From NCBI GenBank assembly GCA_016200005.1, contig JACQFP010000087.1, positions 24,466 through 88,465 of the forward strand: a DNA stretch of 64,000 nucleotides. Reading direction: 5' to 3'. Position 1 is the stretch's first letter, and every line of letters starts with the position of its first letter. Made by a program: the position numbers and the translations under genes. The notes under the pieces were generated by a model. It ran no database searches, was not told the origin of the DNA, and worked only from the letters and a program-made list of their open reading frames with translations. Shown piece after piece: positions 17,878-28,400 of the stretch. This stretch comes from Verrucomicrobiota bacterium. Its GTDB lineage: Bacteria; Verrucomicrobiota; Verrucomicrobiia; Limisphaerales; PALSA-1396.

Positions 17878-18745
17878 CAAAATCAAGCGGGTCGGACTCA
17901 TCGGCAATTCCGAAAAGCCCTTGTGCAGTGGCGTGGTCCGAGCCGCCGCCCGCCTAATCGCCCGCAGCGGACGCGTTGCGTTCAGCGATGCGGCCACCGC
18001 CCGATTGGCCGGTCTGAGAGCAACCGTGTGTCGCGACGCCGCCGCCCTGACCGAGGCCGTGGACTTGCTTCTGGTTTTCGGCGGGGACGGAACGATGCTG
18101 CGCGTGGCGCGGGAAGTGGCCGGCTCGCGAACGCCGATTCTGGGCATCAACCTTGGCGGACTCGGCTTCCTCACCGCGGTGTCGTCCCCGGAACTGGCGC
18201 GCGCGCTGAAGCAGGTTTGGAACAACGATTTCACGCTCGAATCCCGCGCCTTGATCGAAGCCAGCGGCCAATGTAACGGTCGCCCGATCCGGCAATGCGC
18301 GTTGAACGATATCGTGATCAGCCGTGGCGTCGTCGCCCGCCTGATCGAACTGGAAGTCGGCGTCGATGGGCAACTGCTGACACGCTATCGCTGCGATGGC
18401 TTGATTGTGAGTTCGCCAACCGGCTCAACGGCCTATGCCTTGGCAGCCGGCGGCGCCATCGTTTCCCCCACCGCCGACGTGTTCAGTATCACGCCGATCT
18501 GCCCTCATACGCTTTCGAACCGTTCGGTCATCGTCAGCCTTGCTTCCAGGATCCAGGTCAAATTAATCAGCTTGAAACCGGAAACCATTTTGAGCGCGGA
18601 CGGACAGGGCGTGAGCGAATTGGCCGCTGGTGATGTCGTTACCGTCCGGCGCAGCCGGCATACGGTCCGCTTGCTGCACCTTGCGGGCAGTTCCTTTTTC
18701 CAGACCTTGCGGCACAAACTCAATTGGAGCGGGACGAACGTTTAA
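17852..18745 (+). CDS. nadK: NAD kinase
   Basis: 297 residues from TTG 17852. It phosphorylates NAD to NADP. The family signature GGDGT (LLVFGGDGTMLRVAREV) and GINLGGLGFLTAV are present, followed by the conserved NDIVISRG and SPTGSTAYALAAGGAIV segments. The start is unsure: TTG 17852 or TTG 17861, both inside the tlyA end, since no ATG occurs before the first conserved strand (KRVGLIGNSEKP). Coupling to tlyA translation could explain the weak start codon. Confidence 0.93.
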   Translation: MFGLKKLADKIKRVGLIGNSEKPLCSGVVRAAARLIARSGRVAFSDAATARLAGLRATVCRDAAALTEAVDLLLVFGGDGTMLRVAREVAGSRTPILGINLGGLGFLTAVSSPELARALKQVWNNDFTLESRALIEASGQCNGRPIRQCALNDIVISRGVVARLIELEVGVDGQLLTRYRCDGLIVSSPTGSTAYALAAGGAIVSPTADVFSITPICPHTLSNRSVIVSLASRIQVKLISLKPETILSADGQGVSELAAGDVVTVRRSRHTVRLLHLAGSSFFQTLRHKLNWSGTNV

Positions 18746-18769
18746 TCAAAGAAAGACGCCAATCTTGCC

Positions 18770-19795
18770 ATGGTTCGTTTGAAAGACATTGCCGAACGCG
18801 CCGGGGTCTCTGTCATGACCGTTTCCAAAGTCTTGCGCGACGCGAAGGATGTTTCCGCCGCCACAAAAACCCGCGTCAAGCTGCTCGCGCAGCAGATGGG
18901 TTACGTTCCCAACTCCATGGCGCAGAGTTTGCGCAGCCGCACCACCAAACTGTTTGGGCTGGTCCTATCAAGCCCGACGGATCCCATCTTCTCTCGGGTC
19001 CTGCTGGCGCTTGAAGAGCGGGCGCATGAATTGGGCTGCGAAATCATATTGACCCACACCCTCAACATCCCCGAACGCGAGGACGCCTGCATTCGCCGAT
19101 TGCTGTCCCGTCGGGTGGATGGACTTTTCATATCGCCGGTTTATCGGATGTCGCCGGAAGCGCCGATTTATCGCGAGCTGGGGCACCGCAAAGTCCCGAC
19201 GGTCATTCTCGGACATTGCGCGGCGTTTTGCAGTCAGTTTGTAAACGTGGAAACTGATGATTTGATTGCCAGCTACCGGGCCACCCAACATTTGCTCCAG
19301 CTTGGGCATAAACGAATCGCTTTCTTTGCCGGACCGCTGGCCAATCCTTCGGGTCAAGAACGCTTTGAGGGTTATCGTCGTGCGCTGCGCGAAGCCTCGT
19401 TGGAGGTTGACGACCGGCTGGTTTTTCAAGCCGGCAACACGATTGAAGACGGCGCCAAAGCGGCGTTGCAGATGATGAACGAGGATGTGAAAGCCACGGC
19501 GGTTCAAGCCGTCAACGACCTGGTGGCCATCGGTGCCGCGAACACGTTTTTGAATCAGGGCATTAAAATCCCGCAGGACCTTTCCGTGGTCGGCTTCGGC
19601 AACATTCTGACAAGTGAATACTTTCGGGTGCCCTTGACCACGGTCCGTCAACCCAAGTTTCGCCTCGGCTCCGCCGCCATGGATTCCATGCTGAAACTAT
19701 TGCGCGGCGAACGCCCGGAACCGAAACGGTTGCCTGCTGACTTGATTATTCGGGAGAGCACCGCGCCGCCACTCAGCGCGCATCCAAAGTCTTGA
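18770..19795 (+). CDS. LacI-family transcriptional regulator
   Basis: 341 residues. N-terminal LacI helix-turn-helix and hinge: RLKDIAERAGVSVMTVSKVL and SMAQSLRSRTTKLFGLV. The C-terminal periplasmic-binding-protein-like domain includes the Asp/Asn contacts typical of sugar binding (VDGLFISPVY, RIAFFAGP, VVGFGNI). The effector cannot be predicted. Neighbours are nadK (24 bases upstream) and a pseudopilin-like gene, so the local context gives no target; LacI proteins of Verrucomicrobiota usually control glycan-use genes. Confidence 0.93.
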   Translation: MVRLKDIAERAGVSVMTVSKVLRDAKDVSAATKTRVKLLAQQMGYVPNSMAQSLRSRTTKLFGLVLSSPTDPIFSRVLLALEERAHELGCEIILTHTLNIPEREDACIRRLLSRRVDGLFISPVYRMSPEAPIYRELGHRKVPTVILGHCAAFCSQFVNVETDDLIASYRATQHLLQLGHKRIAFFAGPLANPSGQERFEGYRRALREASLEVDDRLVFQAGNTIEDGAKAALQMMNEDVKATAVQAVNDLVAIGAANTFLNQGIKIPQDLSVVGFGNILTSEYFRVPLTTVRQPKFRLGSAAMDSMLKLLRGERPEPKRLPADLIIRESTAPPLSAHPKS

Positions 19796-19848
19796 TCCGC
19801 ACCTCGGCCGCGAGTGTCTTGGCATCCGGTCTGCTAAAACCTCCTCGT

Positions 19849-20259
19849 ATGAAAAGAATACTTTTATTGATCGGTTTGGTGGCCTGTTTGGCCGGTGTGG
19901 CTTGGACAGTTCAAGCCTGGACAAAGTGGCAGACCAATTTGAAAACCGCCAAATTCAACGAGGATGTCGAGAATCTCTTCGTCGGCCTGCAACAATACAA
20001 GGAGCATGTGGGCACTTACCCCAGTGGCAGTAACTCCGAAATTGCCAAGGCGCTGCTGGGTCATAACCCAAAGAATGTCATTATTCTTGTGGGGCGTAAA
20101 AATGAGCTGAACGAAAAGGGTGAATTCGTCGATCCGTGGGGAACCCCGCTGCGGATTTATTTTTCCGACCTCGGCGTCCTGATCCGCTCGGCGGGACCCA
20201 ACAAACGATTTGATGACACCACTGTCCTGAATGCGGACGACTATATTCGTTCGAACTGA
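19849..20259 (+). CDS. Membrane-anchored protein with a GspG-like C-terminal module
   Basis: 136 residues from ATG 19849 (a longer frame starts at 19792 inside lacI). One N-terminal hydrophobic helix (ILLLIGLVACLAGVAW) is followed by a helix and the segment FVDPWGTPLRIYFSDLGVLI. That resembles the C-terminal calcium-binding part of major pseudopilins (DPWGxPYxY). The classical prepilin cleavage motif (G-FTLIE) is absent, so processing by prepilin peptidase is doubtful. It is probably an exported, single-helix pseudopilin-like protein; partner unknown. Confidence 0.6.
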   Translation: MKRILLLIGLVACLAGVAWTVQAWTKWQTNLKTAKFNEDVENLFVGLQQYKEHVGTYPSGSNSEIAKALLGHNPKNVIILVGRKNELNEKGEFVDPWGTPLRIYFSDLGVLIRSAGPNKRFDDTTVLNADDYIRSN

Positions 20260-20269
20260 GCCCGTGAAC

Positions 20270-21424
20270 TCATCCTCTCCTCTGCCAGGCGGCCAGGAAC
20301 ATTCCGTTGCCGCGGGTTTCCTGAGGCCAAAACCAAAGCCGGGGCGCGGACTCCTTCGCACGAAAGGGATTCGCCAGAGTCAAAGATTTGAATTGCGGAA
20401 ATTGTTCTCCAAACACCTCAGCCACTTCGTCAGTCTCGGCGCGAGTCATCGTGCAGACTGAGTAGATCAGTTTCCCGCCGGGCTTTACCGCCGCCGCCGC
20501 ATTTGCCAGCATCTGCTTTTGCACTTCGCTGAGCTCCCTCACATCGTCCGGCGTGACCGTCCAACGCGCGTGTGGATTGCGTTGCCAGGTGCCAACGCCC
20601 GTGCAAGGCGCGTCCACCAGCACCCCATCAAATTTTGTTTTGGTCGGCAGCCGTTCGCCGCCATTCCATATCGCGACCCGATAATTGAAAGCTTTGGCGC
20701 GAGCCGCACGTTGTTTGAGCTTCTTCAGTCGCCACTCGACGCGGTCGCTCGCCAAGATCAATCCTCGATTCTCCATCAGGTCTGAAAGGTGAAGCAGTTT
20801 TCCGCCTTCGCCGGCACAGGCATCCCACCACGTTTCTCCCGGCTGCGGATCACATAGCAGTCCGACGGCTTGCGAGTTGATGTCCTGCAACTCAAACTCG
20901 CCATTGTGGAATTCCGGCGTGCGAAACAAATCCTCCGAGCCTTCATAACGAATTGCGTCGTTTAACACCCCGTCGCCCACCCAACACTCTCCCAATCGTT
21001 CCGCCAGCATTCTCGCCTGACCGCGTCGGGCGCGCAACCAAAGCGGCGGTTCCGTCTGCAAACTCTTGGCCCAGGCGGGTGAAACTTCCATTTCATCGGC
21101 GACCCAGACCGGCACCGCCTTGGCCGCCAACTCTTGGTCCGTGAAAATATTCGGCTGCGCGCTGAACCGCTCCCGAAGCTCAACTGCCTTTTCGATCCGA
21201 TCGACCACAGACTCCTGTTGATCCAACCAACCCAACCAACGGTAATAAGCGAACACCGCCCGGCTGATCTCCCGGCTGTCAGCGCGCGAAAGACCACCCG
21301 CTCGCCTCAACTCCTCCCGCAGCACGACATCCGCCGGATGCGCGCGGTCGCTCCGCCCAACCACGCTTTCAGCAATTCGCAGAAGGCGCGTCTGCCGGCT
21401 GAAGGCTGAAGGCTGAGGGCTCAA
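20270..21424 (-). CDS. rsmB: RsmB/NOL1/NOP2/Sun-family RNA (cytosine-5)-methyltransferase
   Basis: 384 residues. SAM motif WWDACAGEGGKLLHL, Asp in LASDRVEW, then the two catalytic cysteines: VDAPCTGVGTWQRNP (motif IV) and YSVCTMTRAE (motif VI). An NusB-like N-terminal helical region is present (LSRADSREISRAVFAYYRWL). The only early start in frame is TTG 21424, 2 bases after the acnA stop. The first ten residues or so (SPQPSAFS) are encoded by a dispersed GGCTGAA-type repeat, so the true start may be a later GTG. The target (16S C967 in E. coli) is inferred. Confidence 0.9.
   Translation of the reverse strand: MSPQPSAFSRQTRLLRIAESVVGRSDRAHPADVVLREELRRAGGLSRADSREISRAVFAYYRWLGWLDQQESVVDRIEKAVELRERFSAQPNIFTDQELAAKAVPVWVADEMEVSPAWAKSLQTEPPLWLRARRGQARMLAERLGECWVGDGVLNDAIRYEGSEDLFRTPEFHNGEFELQDINSQAVGLLCDPQPGETWWDACAGEGGKLLHLSDLMENRGLILASDRVEWRLKKLKQRAARAKAFNYRVAIWNGGERLPTKTKFDGVLVDAPCTGVGTWQRNPHARWTVTPDDVRELSEVQKQMLANAAAAVKPGGKLIYSVCTMTRAETDEVAEVFGEQFPQFKSLTLANPFRAKESAPRLWFWPQETRGNGMFLAAWQRRG
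21388..21424. repeat. GGCTGAAGG repeat overlapping the rsmB start
   Basis: On the plus strand the tract is GGCTGAAGGCTGAAGGCTGA followed by GGGCTCAAGG. It separates acnA from rsmB and supplies the first codons of the rsmB frame. Tracts with the same words lie at 10520-10592 and 15321-15385. Confidence 0.6.
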
Positions 21425-21426
21425 GG

Positions 21427-24303
21427 CTAACCCCGGCTCGGAGTCGGCGTCGCCACCAATTGCCTCAGCACATAAGGCAGGATGCCCCCGTGCTGGTAGT
21501 AGTCGATCTCAATCGGCGTATCGATCCGGCAACGCACGGAAACTTCTTCCGCTTTTCCGCTGGCGCGGGTGATCCGAACGGTGAGGTCTTGTTGCGGTTT
21601 GAGGTTCTGGCTCAGTCCCAGCACATCGAAAAATTCCGTCCCGTCGAGTTTCAGCGTTTGCGCCGTCACGCCATCCTTGAATTGCAGCGGCAGCACTCCC
21701 ATGCCGACCAGGTTCGAGCGATGAATGCGTTCGTAACTCTGCGCAATCACCGCCCGCACACCAAGCAACGCCGTCCCCTTCGCTGCCCAGTCGCGCGAAC
21801 TGCCCGTGCCATATTCCTGCCCGGCCACCACCACCAGCGGCGTCCTGGTCTTCGCGTATTCGGTGGCTGCGTGATAGATGCTCATTTGTTCGCCAGCGGG
21901 TTGAAACCGGGTCACGCCGCCTTCAACACCATGCACCATGAGATTCTTGATGCGCACATTGGCAAACGTGCCGCGTGTCATCACCCGGTCGTTGCCCCGG
22001 CGCGAGCCGTAGCTGTTGAAGTCCGCCGGCTGCACGCCGTGCTTGATCAGGTAATCACCCGCCGGCGAAGTCTTCTTGATCGAACCCGCGGGTGAAATGT
22101 GGTCAGTCGTGACACTGTCGCCAAAAATTGCCAGCGCGCGCGCACCTTTGATCTCGCGGATTTCGCCCGTCTGCATCGAGAAGTTCTCGAAGAACGGCGG
22201 CTCTTGAATGTAAGTGCTCTGGCTGTCCCACTCATAAACATTACCCACCGAAGAAGGGATTTCGTTCCACTTCGGGTTCTGCGCGGCGAAATCCTGGTAG
22301 AGCTTGCGGAAAACTTCCGGTTGCAACGCGGTCTGCATGAGGTCGCGAATTTCGCGCAGGCTGGGCCAGAGGTCGCGCAGGTAAACAGGTTTGCCATCCT
22401 TGCCGTTGCCGAGTGGTTCGGTGTTCAGGTCGAGGTCCACGCGACCCGCCAGCGCGAACGCCACCACCAGCGGCGGCGACATGAGAAAATTCGCCTTGAT
22501 GCTTTGATGCACGCGGGCTTCGAAATTGCGGTTGCCCGACAGCACCGAGGCGGCGACGAGATCATATTTGTTGATGGCGTCCTCGATGTGCGCGGCGAGC
22601 GGGCCGGAGTTGCCAATGCAGGTGGTGCAACCGTAGCCGACGAGGTTGAACCCAAGCCGGTCGAGAAACGGCTGCAAGCCGGTGCGGTTCAGGTAATCGG
22701 TGACGACGCGTGAGCCGGGCGCCAGCGAGGCTTTCACCACCGGGTTTACGGTCAGCCCGCGTTCGACGGCTTTCTTGGCGAGCAGTCCGGCGGCGAGCAT
22801 CACGCTGGGATTGGAGGTGTTGGTGCAACTGGTGATCGCGGCGATGAGGACGCTGCCGTGGTGAATCTCGCTCTCGGCTTTTGGAAACGCGCTGGCCGGC
22901 ACTTGCTCCGGCGTGTCCGGCACGGGATGTTGGTCGCGCATCTCGGATTCGCTCGCGTCGATGCCCAGCTTGCGATGGCCGTAGCTGTGGTCAATGAACG
23001 GATGCACTTCGCGGGCGGTGTTGACCCGCGCCATGACGTGCAATTCCTCCGCCCGTTTGCCAAAGCCGCTTTCGGTCACCGGTCTGGTCAGCGAACTGAG
23101 AAACGCTTCTTTCAACTTCGGCAACTCGATGCGATCTTGCGGGCGCTTTGGACCGGCCACGCTGGGAACGACGCCACCCAGGTCCAACTCCAATTCGGTC
23201 GAGTAGTCGATCTGTCCCTTTTGCGGAATGCCAAAGAGACCTTGGGCGCGATAGTAATTCTCGTAGAGCTTGCAATGTTCCTCGCTGCGACCGGTGGCGC
23301 GCAGATAATTCACGCACTCGCCGTCAATCGGGAAAAATCCCATCGTCGCGCCGTATTCCGGGGCCATGTTCGCAATCGTCGCGCGATCCACCACCGGCAA
23401 AGCCGCGGCGCCGGGGCCGTAAAACTCGACAAACTTCCCAACCACCTTCGCCTTGCGCAGCATTTCAGTGACGGTCAGCGCCAGGTCAGTTGCCGTCACA
23501 CCTTCACGTAACGCCCCGGTCAGATGAACACCGACGACATCCGGCGTCAGGAAATAAACCGGCTGGCCGAGCATCCCTGCTTCCGCCTCGATTCCACCCA
23601 CACCCCAGCCGACAATTCCAAGTCCGTTGATCATCGTCGTGTGCGAATCCGTGCCGACGAGGGTGTCGGGGAAGAAGATTTCGGATTTCGGATTTCGGAT
23701 TTCGGATTTTGCTGAGAGCACGCCCTTGGCGAGGTATTCCAGATTGACCTGATGCACAATGCCGATTCCCGGCGGCACGACTTTGAACGTGTCGAATGCC
23801 TGCATGCCCCATTTCAGAAACTGGTATCGCTCGCGGTTGCGTTGGAATTCCATCTCCAGATTTTTTCGCAGGGCATCGGCGTTGCCCGCAAAATCGACCT
23901 GCACGGAATGGTCCACCACCAAATCCACTGGCACTAGCGGCTCAATTATTTTGGGGTCCTTGCCCATCCGCGCCACAGCGGAACGCATCGCCGCCAGGTC
24001 CACCAGCAACGGTACGCCGGTGAAGTCTTGCAGCACAACGCGCGCGACAATGAACGGAATTTCCTCGGTGCGCGCGCCCTTGGGTTTCCATTGCGCAAGT
24101 TCCTTGACGTTTTTCTCCGTCACTTTTTTACCGTCGCAATTCCGCAGCACCGCTTCGAGCACCAGCCGGATGGACACCGGCAATCGCGAAATCCGGCCAA
24201 CACCAGCCTTTTCCAAAGCTGGCAGCGAATAGAAGTTTCCCTGGCGGCCGTTGCCGGGATCAAAACTCTGAAGTGAATTAAACAGGTTGTGCGGTTCGTT
24301 CAT
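21427..24303 (-). CDS. acnA: Aconitate hydratase (AcnA type)
   Basis: 958 residues from ATG 24303 ([10 protein letters not shown]). It interconverts citrate and isocitrate in the TCA cycle. The iron-sulfur cluster ligands are visible in [12 protein letters not shown] and [12 protein letters not shown]. Substrate-site segments include [35 protein letters not shown] and the C-terminal swivel-domain [13 protein letters not shown]. The frame is open upstream to 24534, but that part has no family similarity. A loop before [10 protein letters not shown] is encoded by a tandem GAAATCC-type repeat (23677-23711) and reads [15 protein letters not shown]. rsmB follows 2 bases after the stop. Confidence 0.95.
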   Translation of the reverse strand: MNEPHNLFNSLQSFDPGNGRQGNFYSLPALEKAGVGRISRLPVSIRLVLEAVLRNCDGKKVTEKNVKELAQWKPKGARTEEIPFIVARVVLQDFTGVPLLVDLAAMRSAVARMGKDPKIIEPLVPVDLVVDHSVQVDFAGNADALRKNLEMEFQRNRERYQFLKWGMQAFDTFKVVPPGIGIVHQVNLEYLAKGVLSAKSEIRNPKSEIFFPDTLVGTDSHTTMINGLGIVGWGVGGIEAEAGMLGQPVYFLTPDVVGVHLTGALREGVTATDLALTVTEMLRKAKVVGKFVEFYGPGAAALPVVDRATIANMAPEYGATMGFFPIDGECVNYLRATGRSEEHCKLYENYYRAQGLFGIPQKGQIDYSTELELDLGGVVPSVAGPKRPQDRIELPKLKEAFLSSLTRPVTESGFGKRAEELHVMARVNTAREVHPFIDHSYGHRKLGIDASESEMRDQHPVPDTPEQVPASAFPKAESEIHHGSVLIAAITSCTNTSNPSVMLAAGLLAKKAVERGLTVNPVVKASLAPGSRVVTDYLNRTGLQPFLDRLGFNLVGYGCTTCIGNSGPLAAHIEDAINKYDLVAASVLSGNRNFEARVHQSIKANFLMSPPLVVAFALAGRVDLDLNTEPLGNGKDGKPVYLRDLWPSLREIRDLMQTALQPEVFRKLYQDFAAQNPKWNEIPSSVGNVYEWDSQSTYIQEPPFFENFSMQTGEIREIKGARALAIFGDSVTTDHISPAGSIKKTSPAGDYLIKHGVQPADFNSYGSRRGNDRVMTRGTFANVRIKNLMVHGVEGGVTRFQPAGEQMSIYHAATEYAKTRTPLVVVAGQEYGTGSSRDWAAKGTALLGVRAVIAQSYERIHRSNLVGMGVLPLQFKDGVTAQTLKLDGTEFFDVLGLSQNLKPQQDLTVRITRASGKAEEVSVRCRIDTPIEIDYYQHGGILPYVLRQLVATPTPSRG
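23677..23711 (-). repeat. Tandem GAAATCC repeat inside acnA
   Basis: On the coding strand: AAAATCCGAAATCCGAAATC and one further unit. It is translated in frame as [11 protein letters not shown] in a surface-loop position that varies among aconitases. A related tract (ACCGAAATCCGAAAGAAATC) lies between genes at 55692-55736, showing that the unit is a dispersed genome repeat and not aconitase-specific. Confidence 0.8.
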
Positions 24304-24463
24304 AAAATCGTTGGGCTTGCCTTGCCCTTTCGGGACGGCGAAAGCAAAAAAATGCGGCTTGAAGGAAGCTGTGTCAAGGTGCTTGCGCCGTGGATAGCGA
24401 CCAGGGATTGCACGGAATCGCGCTTTTCCTTCCGCGAAGAACGTGATAGGGTCGCGCCGTCGC

Positions 24464-25219
24464 ATGAATGTCGCGCGCTCAGAAGCGGAATCAGCCTTGC
24501 CGGGCCAGGGCACGCACGCGGAATTTCCACCCACCCACTGGTCCAGAATCTTGAGCGCGGGCGCATGCGCGTCGCAGGGCGATTCGCCGGAACTGGAGGA
24601 ACTTTGCCGCGCCTATTGGCCGCCGCTGTATGCGTTCCTCCTGCGGCAAGGCCGTTCGCCGCACGACGCCTAAGACTTGGTGCAAGGCTTTCTGGCCCGT
24701 TTACTGGCGCGTGAGGACCTGGCGGGCGTGGGGCCGGAGAAGGGACGCTTCCGCACGTTTCTGCTCACCTCGCTGCGAAATTTCGTGATCAAGCAAGCCT
24801 TGCGCGAGAAGGCGCTCAAACGCGGCGCCGGGCAGATTCCCATTTCGATCAACGCCGAGGAGGCGGAGCGGCTTTGCGGGCCGGACCTGACGGCCACCTC
24901 GCCCGAAGCCGCCTTTGATCGGCGCTTCGCCCAAGCCGTGGTCACGCGCGCCTTCGCCACACTGCGCGAGGAACATCGCGCCCGCGACAAGGAGAAAATG
25001 TTTGCCGCGCTTGCGCCGCACCTCGACGGCACCGAATCGGAGGGATACGAGCGCACCGCCACGCAACTGGGCATGACGCCGGGCGCCGTGGCGGTGGCGG
25101 TTCACCGCCTCCGGGGACGGCTGCGCGAACTGTTGCGGGCCGAAGTCCGGCAGCTTTGCGCTTCCGCCGCCGAGGAAGAGCAGGAGTTGAAATACTTGCT
25201 GGAAGTCTGGTCGCGTTGA
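24464..25219 (+). pseudogene. Sigma-70 family sigma factor interrupted by one in-frame stop
   Basis: A sigma factor of the kind found beside kinases in Planctomycetes and Verrucomicrobia. The first part reads [10 protein letters not shown], then [20 protein letters not shown] and SPHDA. Codon 70 is TAA (24671-24673), and the same frame goes straight on with DLVQGFLARLLARED, GRFRTFLLTSLRNFVIKQ and a region-4-like end (ATQLGMTPGAVAVAVHRLRG). Relatives have SPHDAQDLTQ, so one C-to-T change (CAA to TAA) explains the break. There is no other lesion, suggesting a recent mutation, a sequencing error, or a restart at TTG 24677/GTG 24680. It is divergent from acnA and upstream of the kinase gene. Confidence 0.75.
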
Positions 25220-25226
25220 GCATGAC

Positions 25227-25332
25227 GCGCGGCGTTCACGCCGCTTCAAGGTCCGACCGGGTTGGTGCGTGCGTCCGTCTTGAAATTGTCGCTCGTAGGC
25301 ATTCGGATGCTGAAGCGGCGTGAACGCCGCGC
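25227..25332. repeat. Pair of inverted palindromic repeats (REP/BIME-like)
   Basis: Two arms, 25227-25248 and 25311-25332, are perfect reverse complements over 22 bases. Each arm contains the palindrome GCGGCGTTCACGCCGC. They lie between the interrupted sigma factor and the kinase gene with a 62-base centre. A shorter hairpin (CCGCAGCCTCGCTGCGG, 25385-25401) follows just before the kinase start. The layout matches bacterial interspersed mosaic elements. Confidence 0.8.
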
Positions 25333-25410
25333 GCCGGACGCAACTTGCCGCGTCTGTGCGTCCAGACTGGTTCGCGACGTAATCCCGCAGCCTCGCTGCG
25401 GCTTAATCAG

Positions 25411-28400
25411 ATGGTGGCAGCCACCTCAGATTCAGGAACGAAAGTTTGTCGCCGCTGCGGTGAGCCGCTGGCGGGTGCGGAGCTTTCTGGCAATTGCCCG
25501 CGCTGTCTCACCGCGCTGCTTCTGTCACCCGACACACCCGAGCCGGGTGAAACGTCGCCGGCTCCAATTCTGCGGCGCTTGGGGGATTATGAACTGCTGG
25601 AAGAAGTCGCGCGGGGCGGCATGGGCGTCGTGTTCCGCGCGCGTCAATCCAGCCTCGGCCGCGAAGTAGCCGTCAAGGTTTTGCGGGACGCCTGGCTGGC
25701 CACGCCGATTCAAGTCAAACGCTTTCGCGCCGAGGCGGCCAATGCGGCGAAGTTGAAACATCCGAACATCGTGCCAGTGCATGAGGTGGGCGAACAAAGC
25801 GGCCAACATTACTTCGCGATGGATTTGATCAAGGGGACGAACCTCGCTGAGTTGACTCGAGATGGACCCTTGCCACCGCGCCGGGGCGCGGAGTTGGTCG
25901 AGAAAGTGGCGGAGGCGGTGCAGCACGCGCACCAGGAAGGCGTGCTCCATCGCGATCTCAAGCCCTCGAATGTGCTCCTCGATGCACAAGGCGAGCCGCA
26001 GGTGACGGACTTCGGCCTAGCCCGACCAATGGATGACGATAGTTCGCTGACACTCACGGGACAGGTGTTGGGGACTCCCGGTTACATCGCGCCGGAGCAG
26101 GCCAAAGGGGGCGGCACGGTGGGCCCGGCGGCGGATGTGTATGGATTGGGAGCCCTGCTTTTCCATCTGCTCACGGGTCGGGCGCCGTTTGTCGGAGCGA
26201 GCGCGGCGGAGACGCTGACGCAGGTGTTGCAGCAGGAGCCATTGTCGCCGCGGTTGCTGAATCCGGCCGTGCCGATGGATTTGGCGGCGGTGTGTGGGAA
26301 GTGTTTGGCGAAGTTGGCCGGCCAACGGTACGCGAGTGCCAGGGAGCTGGCCGAGGACCTGCGGCGGTTCCTCGATGGCCAAGCCACGCGGGCGCGGCCC
26401 GCAGGGGTGGTGGAGCGGGGGGTGCGGTGGTGCCGGCGTAAACCCGCGCTGGCCGGCACGCTCGCCAGTGCTTTGTTGCTGCTCATCGTGGTGGCGGTGG
26501 GCGCGCCGATCGCCGCCTACCGCATCAACCGTGAGCGGAGCACGGCGCGGCAGCTCTTATACGCGGCAGACATGCGGGTCGTGCAACAGGCGATTGAAGA
26601 AGGCGACCTTGGCCGCGCTCGCGAACTGCTCGCGTACCATGTCCCCACGGCGGCGGCAACCGACTTGCGCGGATTCGAATGGCGCTATTTCAGTCACCGT
26701 GCCCGCGGCGATCAACTGGCGACGATTGAATCTGATGTAAGGAACGTCCGCCATCTGGCGGTTTCGTCGGACGGCCACTTCGTCGCGGCGGGCCGGCGCG
26801 TGTGGAATGCGTCGTCGCAGAAACTGGTTTTGGACCAGAGCTTGGACGAAGGAGACAGAGCTTTGGCTTTTCTGCCGCACAGCTATGTTCTGCTCATCGC
26901 TGCCCGAGACGGTTTGAAGCGCCGGGACTTGCTGACGGGTGACGGAGGAATGCTTCTGCCCGGCGAAACGAATGTGTCGGCGTTTGCATTCTCAAAGTCC
27001 GGGCAATGGCTGGCCATTGGGAGCGACAGCGGTCCAACCCAGGGATTGAAAGTGTATGACGCTCGCGCATGGACCTTGACCGGCTGCAACACGAGCCTCT
27101 GGTTCGACCCTCTCTTTGGCGCGAAGGCGCTGGCCTTTTCGCCAGACGAGTCGGTGCTCGTGACCGCCGCCGGGGATGCCAGAACAGACGCGAGCGAACT
27201 GCAATGCTGGGAGGTGCCTTTGCTGAAAGCGCTGCCGTTCCCGACCAACACCGTGAAGAACGCCGCGTGCATCAGCTTCTCGCCGGATGGGGGCCAGTTG
27301 TTCACCGGCTCCTGGGATGGCGTTGTCCGCGTTTGGGATGCTAAGACCCGGACCGAATTGCCGAATCGCCGATCCGTCCAACATCATCGCAGTTGGATTG
27401 CGGACATGGCTTTTCTGCCCGGCAGCCACCAGCTCGTGACGGCTGGCTCGGACCGCTGCGTTCGCCTCTGGGGAACGGAGCTTGCGGAACGGCCGGTGAC
27501 GTTGCGGGGACATACGGCTGAACTCCGGGCCATGGCGCTGACCACGAATGGCGAGATTTTCAGCGTCAGCGAGGATGGGACGATAAACGAGTGGTCCGCC
27601 CGTTCGGCGCACCAGGGCGAATGGCTTTCGCAAAAGGAACCGCGCCTCGTGCCCGTTGGTTTGTCTGCTGACGGTCAGGTGGCGGTGACGCTGGCAGAGG
27701 GTGCGCTCAAGTTTTGGGATGTGAGCCAGCGAGAGTTCAGCGAAATGATCCCTCGCCGCTGGGAAGCAAACCAATTCAAAGAACTGCAAGTTGATTCAGA
27801 TCGCGCTGAGGAAACCCTCACCATCTCGCCCGATCTGAAGTGGCTTGTCGTCGTCCGTCTCGATCAACCGACGCAGCTCTGGAATGTAGGCGAACGCACA
27901 CTGCGAGTACTCCCCAGCATTGGGGGGTGGCGCGTCTTCGCTGTTTTCTCGCCGGACAGCCAAATCCTGGCCGCGCCGATATCTGCGGATGCGGTAGCGC
28001 TATGGAACCCAACGACCGGGCGGCAGCTTGCTTCGATCCCGTGGCCGGTGCCTAGCGAAGCGACCGTGTCATTTGCCGCTGTCGCGCACATCCTGGCCCT
28101 CGGCGGACGAACCAATGTTTTGCTGTGGGACTTGCGGACGCAGCAACGCCTCAGCCAATTCGCCATTCAGGGTGATCGTTCGATTGCCCTTTCACCGGAC
28201 GCGAAGTTGCTGGCGACCGGTAGCAGGGATCAGAAGGTTCGACTCTACGATTGCCAAACGGGACAGAAGTTTTCGGCCCCGCTGCTGGGCCACCTTTCCG
28301 GCGTCGAGCGCGTTTCCTTTGCACCGGATGGACGGACTCTCGTGAGCGCCAGCCGTCAATGGGTGAAATTATGGAATCTGGCCACCCGGCGGGAGGTCGC

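Noticed and set aside
23675..23712. Short tandem repeat considered as a CRISPR array
   Set aside because: Units are about 9-10 bases, contiguous without spacers, and lie inside acnA.
27818..28012. Small frames on both strands in the WD40 region
   Set aside because: Fully inside the kinase-WD40 gene, with no independent support.
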